A DNA stretch of 64,000 nucleotides from Pseudoalteromonas denitrificans DSM 6059 (GTDB lineage Bacteria; Pseudomonadota; Gammaproteobacteria; Enterobacterales; Alteromonadaceae), in NCBI RefSeq assembly GCF_900112265.1, contig NZ_FOLO01000010.1:1-64000 (forward strand). The letters run 5' to 3'. A program made the position numbers and the translations under genes. The notes under the pieces are model-generated. The model saw only the letters and a list, made by a program, of their open reading frames with translations. It had not been told where the DNA came from and made no database searches. Below are positions 7,801 through 15,799 of this stretch, one piece after another (the first letter of the stretch is position 1; each line of letters starts with the position of its first letter).

Positions 7801-10329
7801 GTGAAGGCTGTAATGGAACCTCTTTTTATTAAAGAACTAATTGAAAATACGGAATTTAAACTTTCTCAGCTAAACTCCGAATTAGAGACAATAAATCAAG
7901 AGTTAAAAATATATGACCTGGAAGCAAAGCGTTATGCCATCCTTAAGCAATCAAAAACAGCAATTAGTGATGAGATCGAATTTAAATACTCTGAAATAAC
8001 CGCAAAACTGGAAGAAGCTAAGACTAACATGCAAAAACTTGAAGTTTTAATTGAAAGTCCAGCATTTAATGAATTAGAACAAGCTTGCAACTACTTAAGA
8101 TATGGAGGAGACCAAGCAGCAGCTCAAAACCAAAAAGAAATAAATGAACTAAAAATAAAAATCCAGAAAACTAAAAGCAATAAGAAAAAGTTGTCACTAT
8201 TGTTAACAGAGGAATTGATTACCGTCCTTAATAAAGCTGAATCATTTGAAATGGAAGGAGGAGGAGACGCGTTAAACCAATCAACTGAGAAATTAATACA
8301 TTATCAAGAACAGCTGCAATCACTTGAAACGCTGAAAAAAGAAGCAGAAAGGCTTTGCAATGAATACATCCCCTACATCAAGTCAGCAAAACGATTTGAA
8401 ATTGAGGGTGGGTACGATACATTAAATAAATTAGTTTCGAAGTTAGAATCGGAGAAACAACAGATACAACCATGTGAAAGAAAAAAGCTCAATGCAGAGA
8501 AGCTTTGCAATGAATACATACCCTATATCAAGCAAGCAGAAAACTTCATTAGAATGGGTAGCATCTCTGCTTTTTTATCTTTGAAAGAGCAAGTAGATGA
8601 CTTACAACAAAATGAAAAAAGCAAAAGAGATCATTTATATAAGCTTCGCATAGACGCAAATAAGCTTTCAATGCGATTAGAAAGTATTAATAGCGAGTTA
8701 ATGGATGCCAATACAATACACGATACTTGGATTAGCCCTCTGAATAGAGCTATAAGTTATCAAAGTGATGGTGGGTTAGAGTTTGATTTAACATATATTG
8801 AAAAATTAAATAATCTAAAATCTCTACACGACATTAGCAGTGAAAAAATTGCTTTTCAGTTCGAGGAAGCCCAAAACTATATTGATGCCATCGAAAAAAA
8901 TATTGATAGACAACAATTAATAGCAGAGTTCAATTCAGTTAAAAAGTTATTAAGTGGTAATCGGATCAAGGTAAAGGATAATAGCCAAGATATTGAAGAA
9001 ATTAGAATTGTTATAAATGATATGAGTAACAATATTTATGAGTTTGATCTATCAATAAAAACTATTATTGCCAAATACCTTGAAGCCGCAAGCTTACTCT
9101 CTTTTATTCAGGATGAATTTAAATTAGAAAAGATCCAAAGCGATATATCTGCTAATTTAAAATTTGCTGAAGATTCTGAATGTGAAATTAGAAACCTTAA
9201 TTCTGATAGCCTTTCCAATATTCAAGAATCCTACTTGAATATCGCTGATATTATTCAACGTCTGAGTTTTTCAGAGAAGCGTAAAGATATATCTAATAAA
9301 AAACGTGATGTAAAATGGACTCTTGACACTTTATTATCAAATATTCGTGAAAATAAAGACTCTGATATTGGACTTAGGGAAGAGGAACGTAAAGAGTTAT
9401 CTATAGATAATCACCGCCAACTTTTCCATCACGTAAAAAATTATCGACTATGTTTCGAAAAGCTCAGTTTGGATGCTAATAAAATATGTGAAAAGCTAAA
9501 TCAAGATGTTGACAATCAACATAAAAATTTAAGTAGTTCCATGAGTTTACTTACCTCACAATTACAAGGAAACTTCGATTTATTAAGAAAAGAACTCATG
9601 CCAGGCAGGAGCAAAGCGGGTTTTTATGTTGAAGCTGACATCATCGAAAAAGATAAAATTAGTGAGCGTCTTAAAAAGTTAATTGATAGCATTAGACAAC
9701 GTGAAGTTGACCGAAAAAAAAGCAAAGAAATGAGCGAAAACTCGGGAATGATCATTGAATCTGATAATAAATATTTAAAACAGTTAAAAGAACATATAAG
9801 AGATAACTTTTATCGCACTGTGTTTAAGGGGAAAGATGAACGAAGCGCCCCTATGATTTATTTTTCTCACCCATCGCTTGCAAAGGGTGTACGAAAAAAA
9901 CTATCTAAAGAATACTCCACAGGAGAAAAAACAGCCTTATCATTGTTACTTTTAACAAAGCTTGCTCAGGTTTCATCAGTTAGATCTCAAAGGATTGGCT
10001 TAGGCTCGGTGCATCGCAATTCACGTAGAAAAGATTCAGCCAATAAAGTCGTAATTATTGATGGATTATTTTCTAATTTGTCAGAACCTCGATTAATTCG
10101 GTTCTCTCTAGATACTGTACGTTTGATGAATGATCACTTTCAATTAATCGGCTGGGTTCATTCTCCGGAATATAAAAATGACTTTGAAATATTTCCAACA
10201 CTTTATTCTGTTCAACGAGTGAATTCATTAGGTTATGTAACTTTAGAAGACAAATCTGAAAAATTAATTCCCTCAAGAATGGCTTCTGGCTTGATGTATG
10301 TAGATAAATTAAACGATCGAGTACAATAA
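4807..10329 (+). CDS. jetC: Wadjet-like SMC ATPase JetC, giant form
   Basis: A 1840-residue SMC/MukB-like ATPase. The N-terminal head has Walker A NGGGKTT at residues 47-53. The C-terminal head has the ABC signature STGEK near 1704 and Walker B VVIIDG with Asp 1752. Gly 1753 stands where SMC proteins have the catalytic Glu. A non-coiled segment at about 912-1012, the middle of the chain, is probably the hinge. Coiled coil dominates 440-900 and 1015-1690 and carries two tandem repeat sets: four units of about 54 residues from 628 and four to five units of 50 residues from about 1083. JetC proteins are usually some 1100-1400 residues long, so this one is very large. In Wadjet, JetC extrudes DNA loops so that JetD can cut small circular DNA. 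Ribosome site AAGGAGA precedes ATG 4807. Confidence 0.75.
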   Translation: MSVIGQIEVANFLNLNNAKPYEQGWCAHYPHLVLDTRGKNTIIQLSNGGGKTTITNTLFLLLTRDRSLHSRVRQIFAPKRKGLFSHVRIEVRHRDPYESIQPGMFGDIPGEPYVIGVYGFSDSNDGLNFYVYQGTLTDCPVAETTEVDGKVTIRNVKNDTFLTSLRKQRIYKNRSQEEHLSEIHMHFDAKFLNQQLQYHKLGAGDGNSNFFSTTKQRDEEFCTSFFYEHIAPEVLIDCMGQYADNDEIHFEDTLIKSAREVINIELEQIKVNEKVKRLQYTYNWLEQTEHRITGYQEQSAEMMSDVGDLWHELQFMKRCVADNPLPYIPKVISTGSDNPETISAANSLVYLNGDWLYPDFVLCGLVSALKIFHLNERAERLGIDYTKLKKTQLIEIPCDVKINTINRGHENRGYSLNNAQRIITSLDNKYFSIHNRNAVFRYLRYGYELRIKQGDVNPIRAHVQEQELKISNLKVSNKELEVTINELEHKEITLNNKVQHFDLAESAFIKMDESGLFEQNELKHPLNTKNELTLLINSLKQQLEDLVDEHTKWSRCRGDYEDVIKAFNTKKLTFMRDKFVKNKMDAQQKCEEIRKSNDNIKKLIESTIKEESDIKNQLSKILGEYEKLESFKPSYDKLMNKFEEDDVLTLRANLEDQRQDTSNTLEQLKQDIANLVQQTDKLLSLSKAYDLLIGEFGDINVLSLQERLESQRNSRSMNLEELKQNIFIETQQTKNLESLKKSHDLFKIRFEGESKASGLRLKLENQQGQNELTLKSNLDRCEIVSTNINELSKLKPSYMVAIRCYNSLDMPLENVATHLQTQKILFEGKINKNSQTLSIYRPLLNSLNEFRSHWNVDIDAAINEHKKCLLQLQTNKQKTQVQITDNNKKLLRYKNTEIAPLTLASQVLNALDFSGKKVVDVIGSSNISFERKRYLLTQFSHLLHAPVGDSYEHGLTLANQLLELDLEYPVFEFSSFREYCESNDDISFSFIIGVESLQVKAVMEPLFIKELIENTEFKLSQLNSELETINQELKIYDLEAKRYAILKQSKTAISDEIEFKYSEITAKLEEAKTNMQKLEVLIESPAFNELEQACNYLRYGGDQAAAQNQKEINELKIKIQKTKSNKKKLSLLLTEELITVLNKAESFEMEGGGDALNQSTEKLIHYQEQLQSLETLKKEAERLCNEYIPYIKSAKRFEIEGGYDTLNKLVSKLESEKQQIQPCERKKLNAEKLCNEYIPYIKQAENFIRMGSISAFLSLKEQVDDLQQNEKSKRDHLYKLRIDANKLSMRLESINSELMDANTIHDTWISPLNRAISYQSDGGLEFDLTYIEKLNNLKSLHDISSEKIAFQFEEAQNYIDAIEKNIDRQQLIAEFNSVKKLLSGNRIKVKDNSQDIEEIRIVINDMSNNIYEFDLSIKTIIAKYLEAASLLSFIQDEFKLEKIQSDISANLKFAEDSECEIRNLNSDSLSNIQESYLNIADIIQRLSFSEKRKDISNKKRDVKWTLDTLLSNIRENKDSDIGLREEERKELSIDNHRQLFHHVKNYRLCFEKLSLDANKICEKLNQDVDNQHKNLSSSMSLLTSQLQGNFDLLRKELMPGRSKAGFYVEADIIEKDKISERLKKLIDSIRQREVDRKKSKEMSENSGMIIESDNKYLKQLKEHIRDNFYRTVFKGKDERSAPMIYFSHPSLAKGVRKKLSKEYSTGEKTALSLLLLTKLAQVSSVRSQRIGLGSVHRNSRRKDSANKVVIIDGLFSNLSEPRLIRFSLDTVRLMNDHFQLIGWVHSPEYKNDFEIFPTLYSVQRVNSLGYVTLEDKSEKLIPSRMASGLMYVDKLNDRVQ

Positions 10330-11390
10330 TGGATGAAGAAGAACAAGTCTTCAAAGCATTAGCTTCATTCATAGGTGATGATGGTGTTAAAACATTGCAG
10401 CCATCTATTTTGATAAAAAGGATCACGGACAAAACAGGGCTGGTTAGAACTGATGTCCAAAGAGAGCTAATGAAGTTAGTACGCTCCAATATAATTAAAG
10501 GTGTAGATAAATCAGGGTACCCAGTTAAAAAAGTTGGATGGGTTTCGCCTTCGACTCAACCCATCCCAGAATATAAGATTCGATGGCGAACTGTGATAGA
10601 AAAGTTTAAAAATAATGTATCTTCTGAAGAAGCTAATGAGTTAAGCAAAATAGGACTGCCCTTAAAAGAACTGAGTATAGATGAAATGTCAGACATTTTA
10701 TCAGCTCTTATTAAGTTAAAAAAACGCAGCCCTACGCTTAATACACAAGATAGATATTTAACAAGCGCCCAAAGTATATTGGGGTCATCCAAGGTCTTAG
10801 ATAACCTAAGTAAAATGCTTATAGCCCTAAACATAACTATTCCTGATGAATTACCTGATTATTACGCATTAACTGCTGGGCCAAATACATCTGAAAATGT
10901 ATTATTTATTGAAAACCCCCGTGTATTTAGTTATTTAGCACCATTTTCAAGACAAGCGGATACCCTTCTAATTTCTTGTTACGGCTATGGTTTAACACTG
11001 GCAAACTTTGGAGAATACATTAAAAGAAATAAAATTATTGCTTGCCCAACAGATGGTGAACAGCAATCTAATATATCCAAACAATTATTAACTTCGAATT
11101 GCTTTTATTGGGGAGATTTAGATTATGAAGGAGTAGCCATATACGACCAACTTAAAAAACACCTTCCAATTTTAGCTCTTAGTAATATATATACAGAAAT
11201 GATTCATGATTTAAAAAATAAAAAAGGTCATAGCTATCATCCACTATACGGTAAACCAAAACAAAAAGCTAAACCGTGTGAATCTCACGAAGGCAAATTA
11301 TTGATGGGTATATGTGAACATTATGATAAAGCTCTTGATCAAGAAGCTTATTGTAGTAAAGGTTACCTTTCACTAATATTTAGTTACTGA
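10329..11390 (+). CDS. jetD: Wadjet-like nuclease subunit JetD (Toprim)
   Basis: A 353-residue protein whose start ATG overlaps the jetC stop codon by one base (TAATG), so the two are translationally coupled. The C-terminal half matches the DUF2220 Toprim domain of JetD: ENPRVF at about residue 195 supplies the conserved Glu, a YGYGL turn follows, and YWGDLDYEG at about 262-270 supplies the DxD metal-binding pair. The N-terminal 180 residues correspond to the DNA-binding arm. JetD is the topoisomerase VI-like nuclease that cleaves plasmid DNA held by the JetABC motor. This is the best supported member of the operon. It is slightly shorter than usual at the C-terminus, ending in SLIFSY. Confidence 0.85.
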   Translation: MDEEEQVFKALASFIGDDGVKTLQPSILIKRITDKTGLVRTDVQRELMKLVRSNIIKGVDKSGYPVKKVGWVSPSTQPIPEYKIRWRTVIEKFKNNVSSEEANELSKIGLPLKELSIDEMSDILSALIKLKKRSPTLNTQDRYLTSAQSILGSSKVLDNLSKMLIALNITIPDELPDYYALTAGPNTSENVLFIENPRVFSYLAPFSRQADTLLISCYGYGLTLANFGEYIKRNKIIACPTDGEQQSNISKQLLTSNCFYWGDLDYEGVAIYDQLKKHLPILALSNIYTEMIHDLKNKKGHSYHPLYGKPKQKAKPCESHEGKLLMGICEHYDKALDQEAYCSKGYLSLIFSY

Positions 11391-11719
11391 ATCTGAGTAA
11401 TTAAATATTAGTGACAGTGCCATAAGCCGTCATTGGGTAATATCAAATGCTTTTTAACTTGTGTAACAAACCGAATATTCATATCTTTGAATGTTAAGGC
11501 TCACTTTAACCATGTTTGTGAACATAGCTTGTCTTTAAGTGGTCTTACTACAACCTTAATTTTCGAAGCTTTAACGCTTATCTAAAGCTGCTGCTTGATA
11601 CCTTTACATTAATTAAGTTAATTTAATTTTACATTTACTTAATCTTAGCTGATAATAATTAAGTAAATAACTTTAGATGTTTACTTAATTTAATACTTAA
11701 AACCAAAGAGAGAGTTAAT
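11391..11719. promoter_or_regulatory. Intergenic region with three TTTACTTAAT sites
   Basis: These 329 bases hold no gene that I can support. The right part carries three exact copies of TTTACTTAAT: plus strand at 11634-11643, minus strand at 11658-11667 and plus strand at 11680-11689, spaced 24 and 22 bp apart. They lie 30-90 bp before the HTH protein start at 11720, where an autoregulator would bind. The left part is the 3' flank of jetD and contains no clear terminator. Confidence 0.5.
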
Positions 11720-12685
11720 ATGAGCAGTGGAAATCTAATTAAACTGGCACTTCAACATTTCGGGTGCACTCAAAAAGAACTTGCTACAAAGCTAGAGGTG
11801 TCTCCAGCTCAGATTAGTAAATGGAAGGCAGATGAGCATATGTCTTTTGATATGGAGGAAAAGCTTGATTTATTAATAGGTTTAGATAAAAGAAATCCTG
11901 ATGTTGTTGCCTGGACTGGTGGGGTTGAGCAAGCTGATAAGTGGGGTAAGTTGGTGTCTTATCTTGCCTATAGTGCAAGCCAAGAAGGTGAAACTGGGTA
12001 TATAACGGTACCTTTGGAAGATGATTATGATGGTCTTCTATGTTGGAATATCCTCAATATCCTGCAAGAAGCTGGGGTAAATATTCCGAAGGAGTTTCCA
12101 TCAGAAATAGATTTTGATTACGAGTCTGATGATGATGATTCCTCTGAAAAGTTTGACTGCCTATACGAGGAAAACCCTTTTTCAAAAATAATTAGTAGTA
12201 GCTTTCGCGCTTTGACAGATGTTTACGGTTTTTATGCTGCTTATTTCTCCGATATAATGGATAATGATGATTTAGAATTAATGGAATCAAAGGCGGGCAA
12301 TATAGAGTCCGACTTATTGGGGTTGGCATTCTGTAAGGTAGGTGAAAAAAGTGAATTCATGCCAAAATTTGATGATTTCAAATATCGCACTCTAAAGGAT
12401 TACCAAGAGTGGATTGAGATAGTTAAGAATAAAGCCTTCCTAAATAACGTACCGCTCAAGGCTGAGCTAATTAATATGGTTTTAGATGGGCATGATCGCT
12501 TAGGTCATGAAGCGGAAGCTGAATATTTAGGTTTGACTTCAAAGCGGTTACATCCAGACGTTTACATGAACGAAATTCTTCAGAGCCACAGAATAATTCA
12601 ACAAGTGTTGCCAGCCATTTGCAAAAAATTAGATATCACAGAGAAAGAGTTAGATATTGATCTTTCTAAACTTTATCTAAAATAA
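11720..12685 (+). CDS. XRE-type HTH protein with unknown C-terminal domain
   Basis: A 321-residue protein. Residues 1-55 form a Cro/C1-type helix-turn-helix (TQKELATKLEVSPAQISKWK). The rest has no family I recognise: an acidic stretch near residues 130-145 (DYESDDDDSSEKFD) and helical segments follow. No membrane segment or signal peptide is present. The start ATG has a purine-rich AGAGAG ribosome site. The upstream region has three copies of a 10-bp motif, so autoregulation is likely. It stands alone between the Wadjet-like operon and the convergent nuclease gene, inside the transposon. It could control cargo or tns genes, or could be a defence protein with a sensor C-terminus; no choice can be made from sequence. 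Confidence 0.7.
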   Translation: MSSGNLIKLALQHFGCTQKELATKLEVSPAQISKWKADEHMSFDMEEKLDLLIGLDKRNPDVVAWTGGVEQADKWGKLVSYLAYSASQEGETGYITVPLEDDYDGLLCWNILNILQEAGVNIPKEFPSEIDFDYESDDDDSSEKFDCLYEENPFSKIISSSFRALTDVYGFYAAYFSDIMDNDDLELMESKAGNIESDLLGLAFCKVGEKSEFMPKFDDFKYRTLKDYQEWIEIVKNKAFLNNVPLKAELINMVLDGHDRLGHEAEAEYLGLTSKRLHPDVYMNEILQSHRIIQQVLPAICKKLDITEKELDIDLSKLYLK

Positions 12686-12759
12686 CACTTTTAAAAGCTT
12701 ATAAATAACTTAGACAGAGTATGTGTTTAGCTACGCGTGGCCGTTCGCCTCTCACTGCG

Positions 12760-14160
12760 CTAGCTTTCGGCCTTCAGCTCTTTTTCACTATTATTTTCAA
12801 AATGAAAAAACGTTCCTATTCCATAACATGGATAACATACATTTGAATAATTATTATTGAAAATTTCCTTAAGATCATTCATATCGATTTGATTTTTATT
12901 AATCGATTTACTATTTAAAATAATTTTTTTTGTTTCTCTTTTAACTCTGCCACCGTTAGAGTCGACAAACCTGGTTCCAATTATTATAGCGCTTATTTTT
13001 TGTGGGATGTTAAAATTACCAGAACTGACTTCGTCAATAAACCCTTTTTCCTTTTTAGCATCAAGACGCCCTTTTTCCCTTAATACAACATGAAATAGAA
13101 CCGGATTTTCTGGAACTTTAGGTAATTTATTTGATTTATCATTAAGCTCTTTAAGAAGGGTGTTTTTCGGTTTTTTTGATGTAAACTCTTTCACTTCTAT
13201 TGCATAGCAATTTTTGTTTTTCTTCACCAAAAGATCATTTGTTGCATTTCCAGAGCCTGTTTGAGGTTCAAGGCCGACGAGCAACCCTCGACTATGTAGT
13301 TCGGCAGCTAGACATAAATGATGTTGTGTTCCAGGATTATTAGTTAATTGTTGTAATAATTTATCAGACTCCTTAAATCCGTCTAACTCTTTAATAGATA
13401 ACCCCATTTCTATCAAATAATTCCAACCAGGGTCAACACAAATAGCTCCCAAAGCAGTTCTAGCCAAATGATAAGCAGGAAACCAAGATCTACTAGCTTC
13501 AGGTTGAAAGGGGTCTCCAAATTTAGGTTTATCGCCATTTTTACTATTTTCCCTGTAACGTGCCCGAACCCAATCTGAAGGAAAAACATTCATTAACGAC
13601 TTAATGGCAATTAACACTTCCGTCTGAGAAAAGCCATGCACTCTAAAGTCAGAATCAAAATGTATTCTACGGTCAATTCTATCCCACATTTCATTCCATT
13701 GATTTACAGGTAAATTTAGTAAATTACTTCTAAATGAAACTGTATTTGTAGCCAAGGCTTCGTCTGGAGTACGGATTTCGTTTACAAGCATCTCAGCAGA
13801 TCCTGATAACTGCTTTCCAGCCCACATATTTATAGTCTTCATTAATGTATAAAACTTATTGATTAGAGTTCGACTAAATTCTTTTTGATCCAAGAATGGT
13901 GGTGGTGTTGAAATCCAAATTAATTTCTTCATTTTCCAGTTTCCATCGTCTAACTGGGTAGTAAACAGGCTAAACAAGTAACGTGAACTTTCAGTAGAAA
14001 GCTCTCCACTGACAAATACTTCACTTTTCCTTATGTTATGGTCACAATGAAATTTAATATCCGTAAAAAAAAACTTTGCATTGCCATTGCGACCGTGGCA
14101 ATTTTTATACTTATTACCGCTGCCACAAAAACACTTTTTATTACGCTTTAACTTTGTCAT
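12760..14160 (-). CDS. SEC-C zinc motif protein with putative PD-(D/E)XK nuclease domain
   Basis: A 466-residue protein. Residues about 10-23 are a SEC-C zinc-binding motif (CFCGSGNKYKNCHG), as at the SecA C-terminus. The middle is helical and unrecognised. At about 300-325 the pattern GSGNATNDLLV followed by YAIEVKEF resembles the D...E-x-K core of restriction-type PD-(D/E)XK nucleases, with Asp near 309 and Glu-Val-Lys near 321. The gene begins 24 bp after the tnsE stop codon in the same direction, so it may be transcribed with the tns operon. A role in defence, or in transposon biology, is plausible. The nuclease call is inference from a short motif. The last 30 bp and the spacer to the next gene are more GC-rich than the surroundings. 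Confidence 0.6.
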   Translation of the reverse strand: MTKLKRNKKCFCGSGNKYKNCHGRNGNAKFFFTDIKFHCDHNIRKSEVFVSGELSTESSRYLFSLFTTQLDDGNWKMKKLIWISTPPPFLDQKEFSRTLINKFYTLMKTINMWAGKQLSGSAEMLVNEIRTPDEALATNTVSFRSNLLNLPVNQWNEMWDRIDRRIHFDSDFRVHGFSQTEVLIAIKSLMNVFPSDWVRARYRENSKNGDKPKFGDPFQPEASRSWFPAYHLARTALGAICVDPGWNYLIEMGLSIKELDGFKESDKLLQQLTNNPGTQHHLCLAAELHSRGLLVGLEPQTGSGNATNDLLVKKNKNCYAIEVKEFTSKKPKNTLLKELNDKSNKLPKVPENPVLFHVVLREKGRLDAKKEKGFIDEVSSGNFNIPQKISAIIIGTRFVDSNGGRVKRETKKIILNSKSINKNQIDMNDLKEIFNNNYSNVCYPCYGIGTFFHFENNSEKELKAES

Positions 14161-14184
14161 AGAAACCTTTTAAGTTTTTTTCAA

Positions 14185-15798
14185 TTAGATATTAAGCATC
14201 CAACTTTGAACCCTCTGCGCCCATTTAATAATTGAGTCAGGTTCCAATAGCCCCTTATTTGAAGAATTTGTTTGCGGATGTGGAATACTTTTGTGGCGCT
14301 TTGAACCACAAATATCATCTAGTAATTTTGACGGCCAACACAAAGAACCTTTTACTAATAATCGTTCAACTTCATTTATTTGTTCATCCCACTTTGCAAG
14401 GTCATTAATAATCAGTAGCTTAGTTGATAGTGATTTAACAGCATCTGAAGTGTCGACTTCCAACATATAAAAGCTTTGTCCATTACAATTGATTTGTACC
14501 ACAGCGATACATCGAGGGCTTCCTCCATTATCAAGTAGATGTTTGGTACAACGTGGTAACTTTGGTAGTTTTCTAATTTGTTTACTTATAATTTTACAAT
14601 CATGCTCAGAGCTCAATAACTCCAACATTTGTTGGAAACAATCAAATTTATTAGCATATAAATGCGCATCATCCGAATAGTCTTCAACAATATCCCAATC
14701 AGCTTGTGGTCGACCTCCGCTTTCATCACTTTCTTCAGTACTCACATCTTTACTTGCATCATTAGCCTCTTCACCTTCTTTACGACCGCTTGAACCATTT
14801 TGTTTTTTCTTAAAAATCTTAGTAGCTTCAAAGGGGTTAAAAAATTCAAAACCAACAACAGGAGCTTGTAACTGTACATGGTCGGTATTCGAGTTAGCAT
14901 CTTCACCATCTTGAACATTGTGTTCGTCAGGGCGCTCGCTTGGTGGTTTATTACCTCCAGAACCTTCTCCGCGAACATGATCTTTAAACTTAGGGCTATA
15001 AAATTCAACTTTACTAGGTACTTTGTGACGAATATTTGCAATTGAGGTGATCTCAAAAACAAATATACTATTTGTTTCCTTATTGAATTTACCTCTTACA
15101 ACAAATTCAACATCAGGCAACATAGGTGGATCAAATTGAAAGTCCCAATGACGATACCCGCTCCTTTCAATACCATTACGCTTTTGGTACCAGCCTATAG
15201 ATTCATAAGATGTTCTTGCATCTGAATCAATTAATATCCAACTAAGTACTCTTCTGGCAGCATAATTATCAAGTGACTTTTGTGTATAGTTGGATGACTG
15301 CAATACATTTATTGTGCTTGAGTCAGCAAGAATATCAGGCACTATATCAAATTCTATTTTTAATGCATCGGGCTCCAATGCAGTTCGGGCAAGGTAAGCA
15401 TCATGAAAAAATAAAGCTCTGGCTAATTCAAGTTGTGGTAAATAAACATTTACTCCTGAATCTGATTTAAATGAAAAGCATAATTGACTCGATTCACGGG
15501 AACTTAATTTCATTTCTTTTAAAGCAGGGCAATCAGCATTATTACAAACTAGCCAATTTTCAGTATTATTTATAGCTAAATTTAATTCATACCCAGCACT
15601 TTTAGCGGGTATAATTGGGTTTAATACACGCCTTCTAACCAAAATTGGTAACTGTGAAACTGTTAGTGATTTTTTATTTTGATAGGGCCAAAGTTCAAGA
15701 TTAACACCCCATTGTGATCCATCTATACGACGAAAAAAAGACCCTATAGATGAAATGGTTGTATTATCTTTTAGATTATCGAATCGTATTCCTTGCAA
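14185..15798 (-). CDS. tnsE: Tn7 transposition protein TnsE
   Basis: A 537-residue protein, against 538 in Tn7. TnsE is the target selector that sends Tn7 to conjugating plasmids and lagging-strand DNA by binding the sliding clamp and recessed 3' ends. Conserved runs include LPQLELARALFFHDAYLART (about residues 117-136), SYESIGWYQ and, near the C-terminus, LEVDTSDAVKSLSTKLL, which belong to the DNA-binding C-terminal domain. The middle (about 270-370) is acidic, low complexity and variable, as in Tn7. The start is a TTG at 15798, one base after the tnsD stop; its residues align with the Tn7 N-terminus and GGGG precedes it. Its presence means the element keeps both targeting pathways. Confidence 0.96.
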   Translation of the reverse strand: MQGIRFDNLKDNTTISSIGSFFRRIDGSQWGVNLELWPYQNKKSLTVSQLPILVRRRVLNPIIPAKSAGYELNLAINNTENWLVCNNADCPALKEMKLSSRESSQLCFSFKSDSGVNVYLPQLELARALFFHDAYLARTALEPDALKIEFDIVPDILADSSTINVLQSSNYTQKSLDNYAARRVLSWILIDSDARTSYESIGWYQKRNGIERSGYRHWDFQFDPPMLPDVEFVVRGKFNKETNSIFVFEITSIANIRHKVPSKVEFYSPKFKDHVRGEGSGGNKPPSERPDEHNVQDGEDANSNTDHVQLQAPVVGFEFFNPFEATKIFKKKQNGSSGRKEGEEANDASKDVSTEESDESGGRPQADWDIVEDYSDDAHLYANKFDCFQQMLELLSSEHDCKIISKQIRKLPKLPRCTKHLLDNGGSPRCIAVVQINCNGQSFYMLEVDTSDAVKSLSTKLLIINDLAKWDEQINEVERLLVKGSLCWPSKLLDDICGSKRHKSIPHPQTNSSNKGLLEPDSIIKWAQRVQSWMLNI

Positions 15799-15799
15799 A

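Noticed and set aside
8353..8520. Near-identical DNA 150 bp apart as a CRISPR-like or mobile repeat
   Set aside because: The copies are in frame inside the JetC-like gene and belong to a 50-residue protein repeat; spacing is one protein period and there is no spacer diversity.
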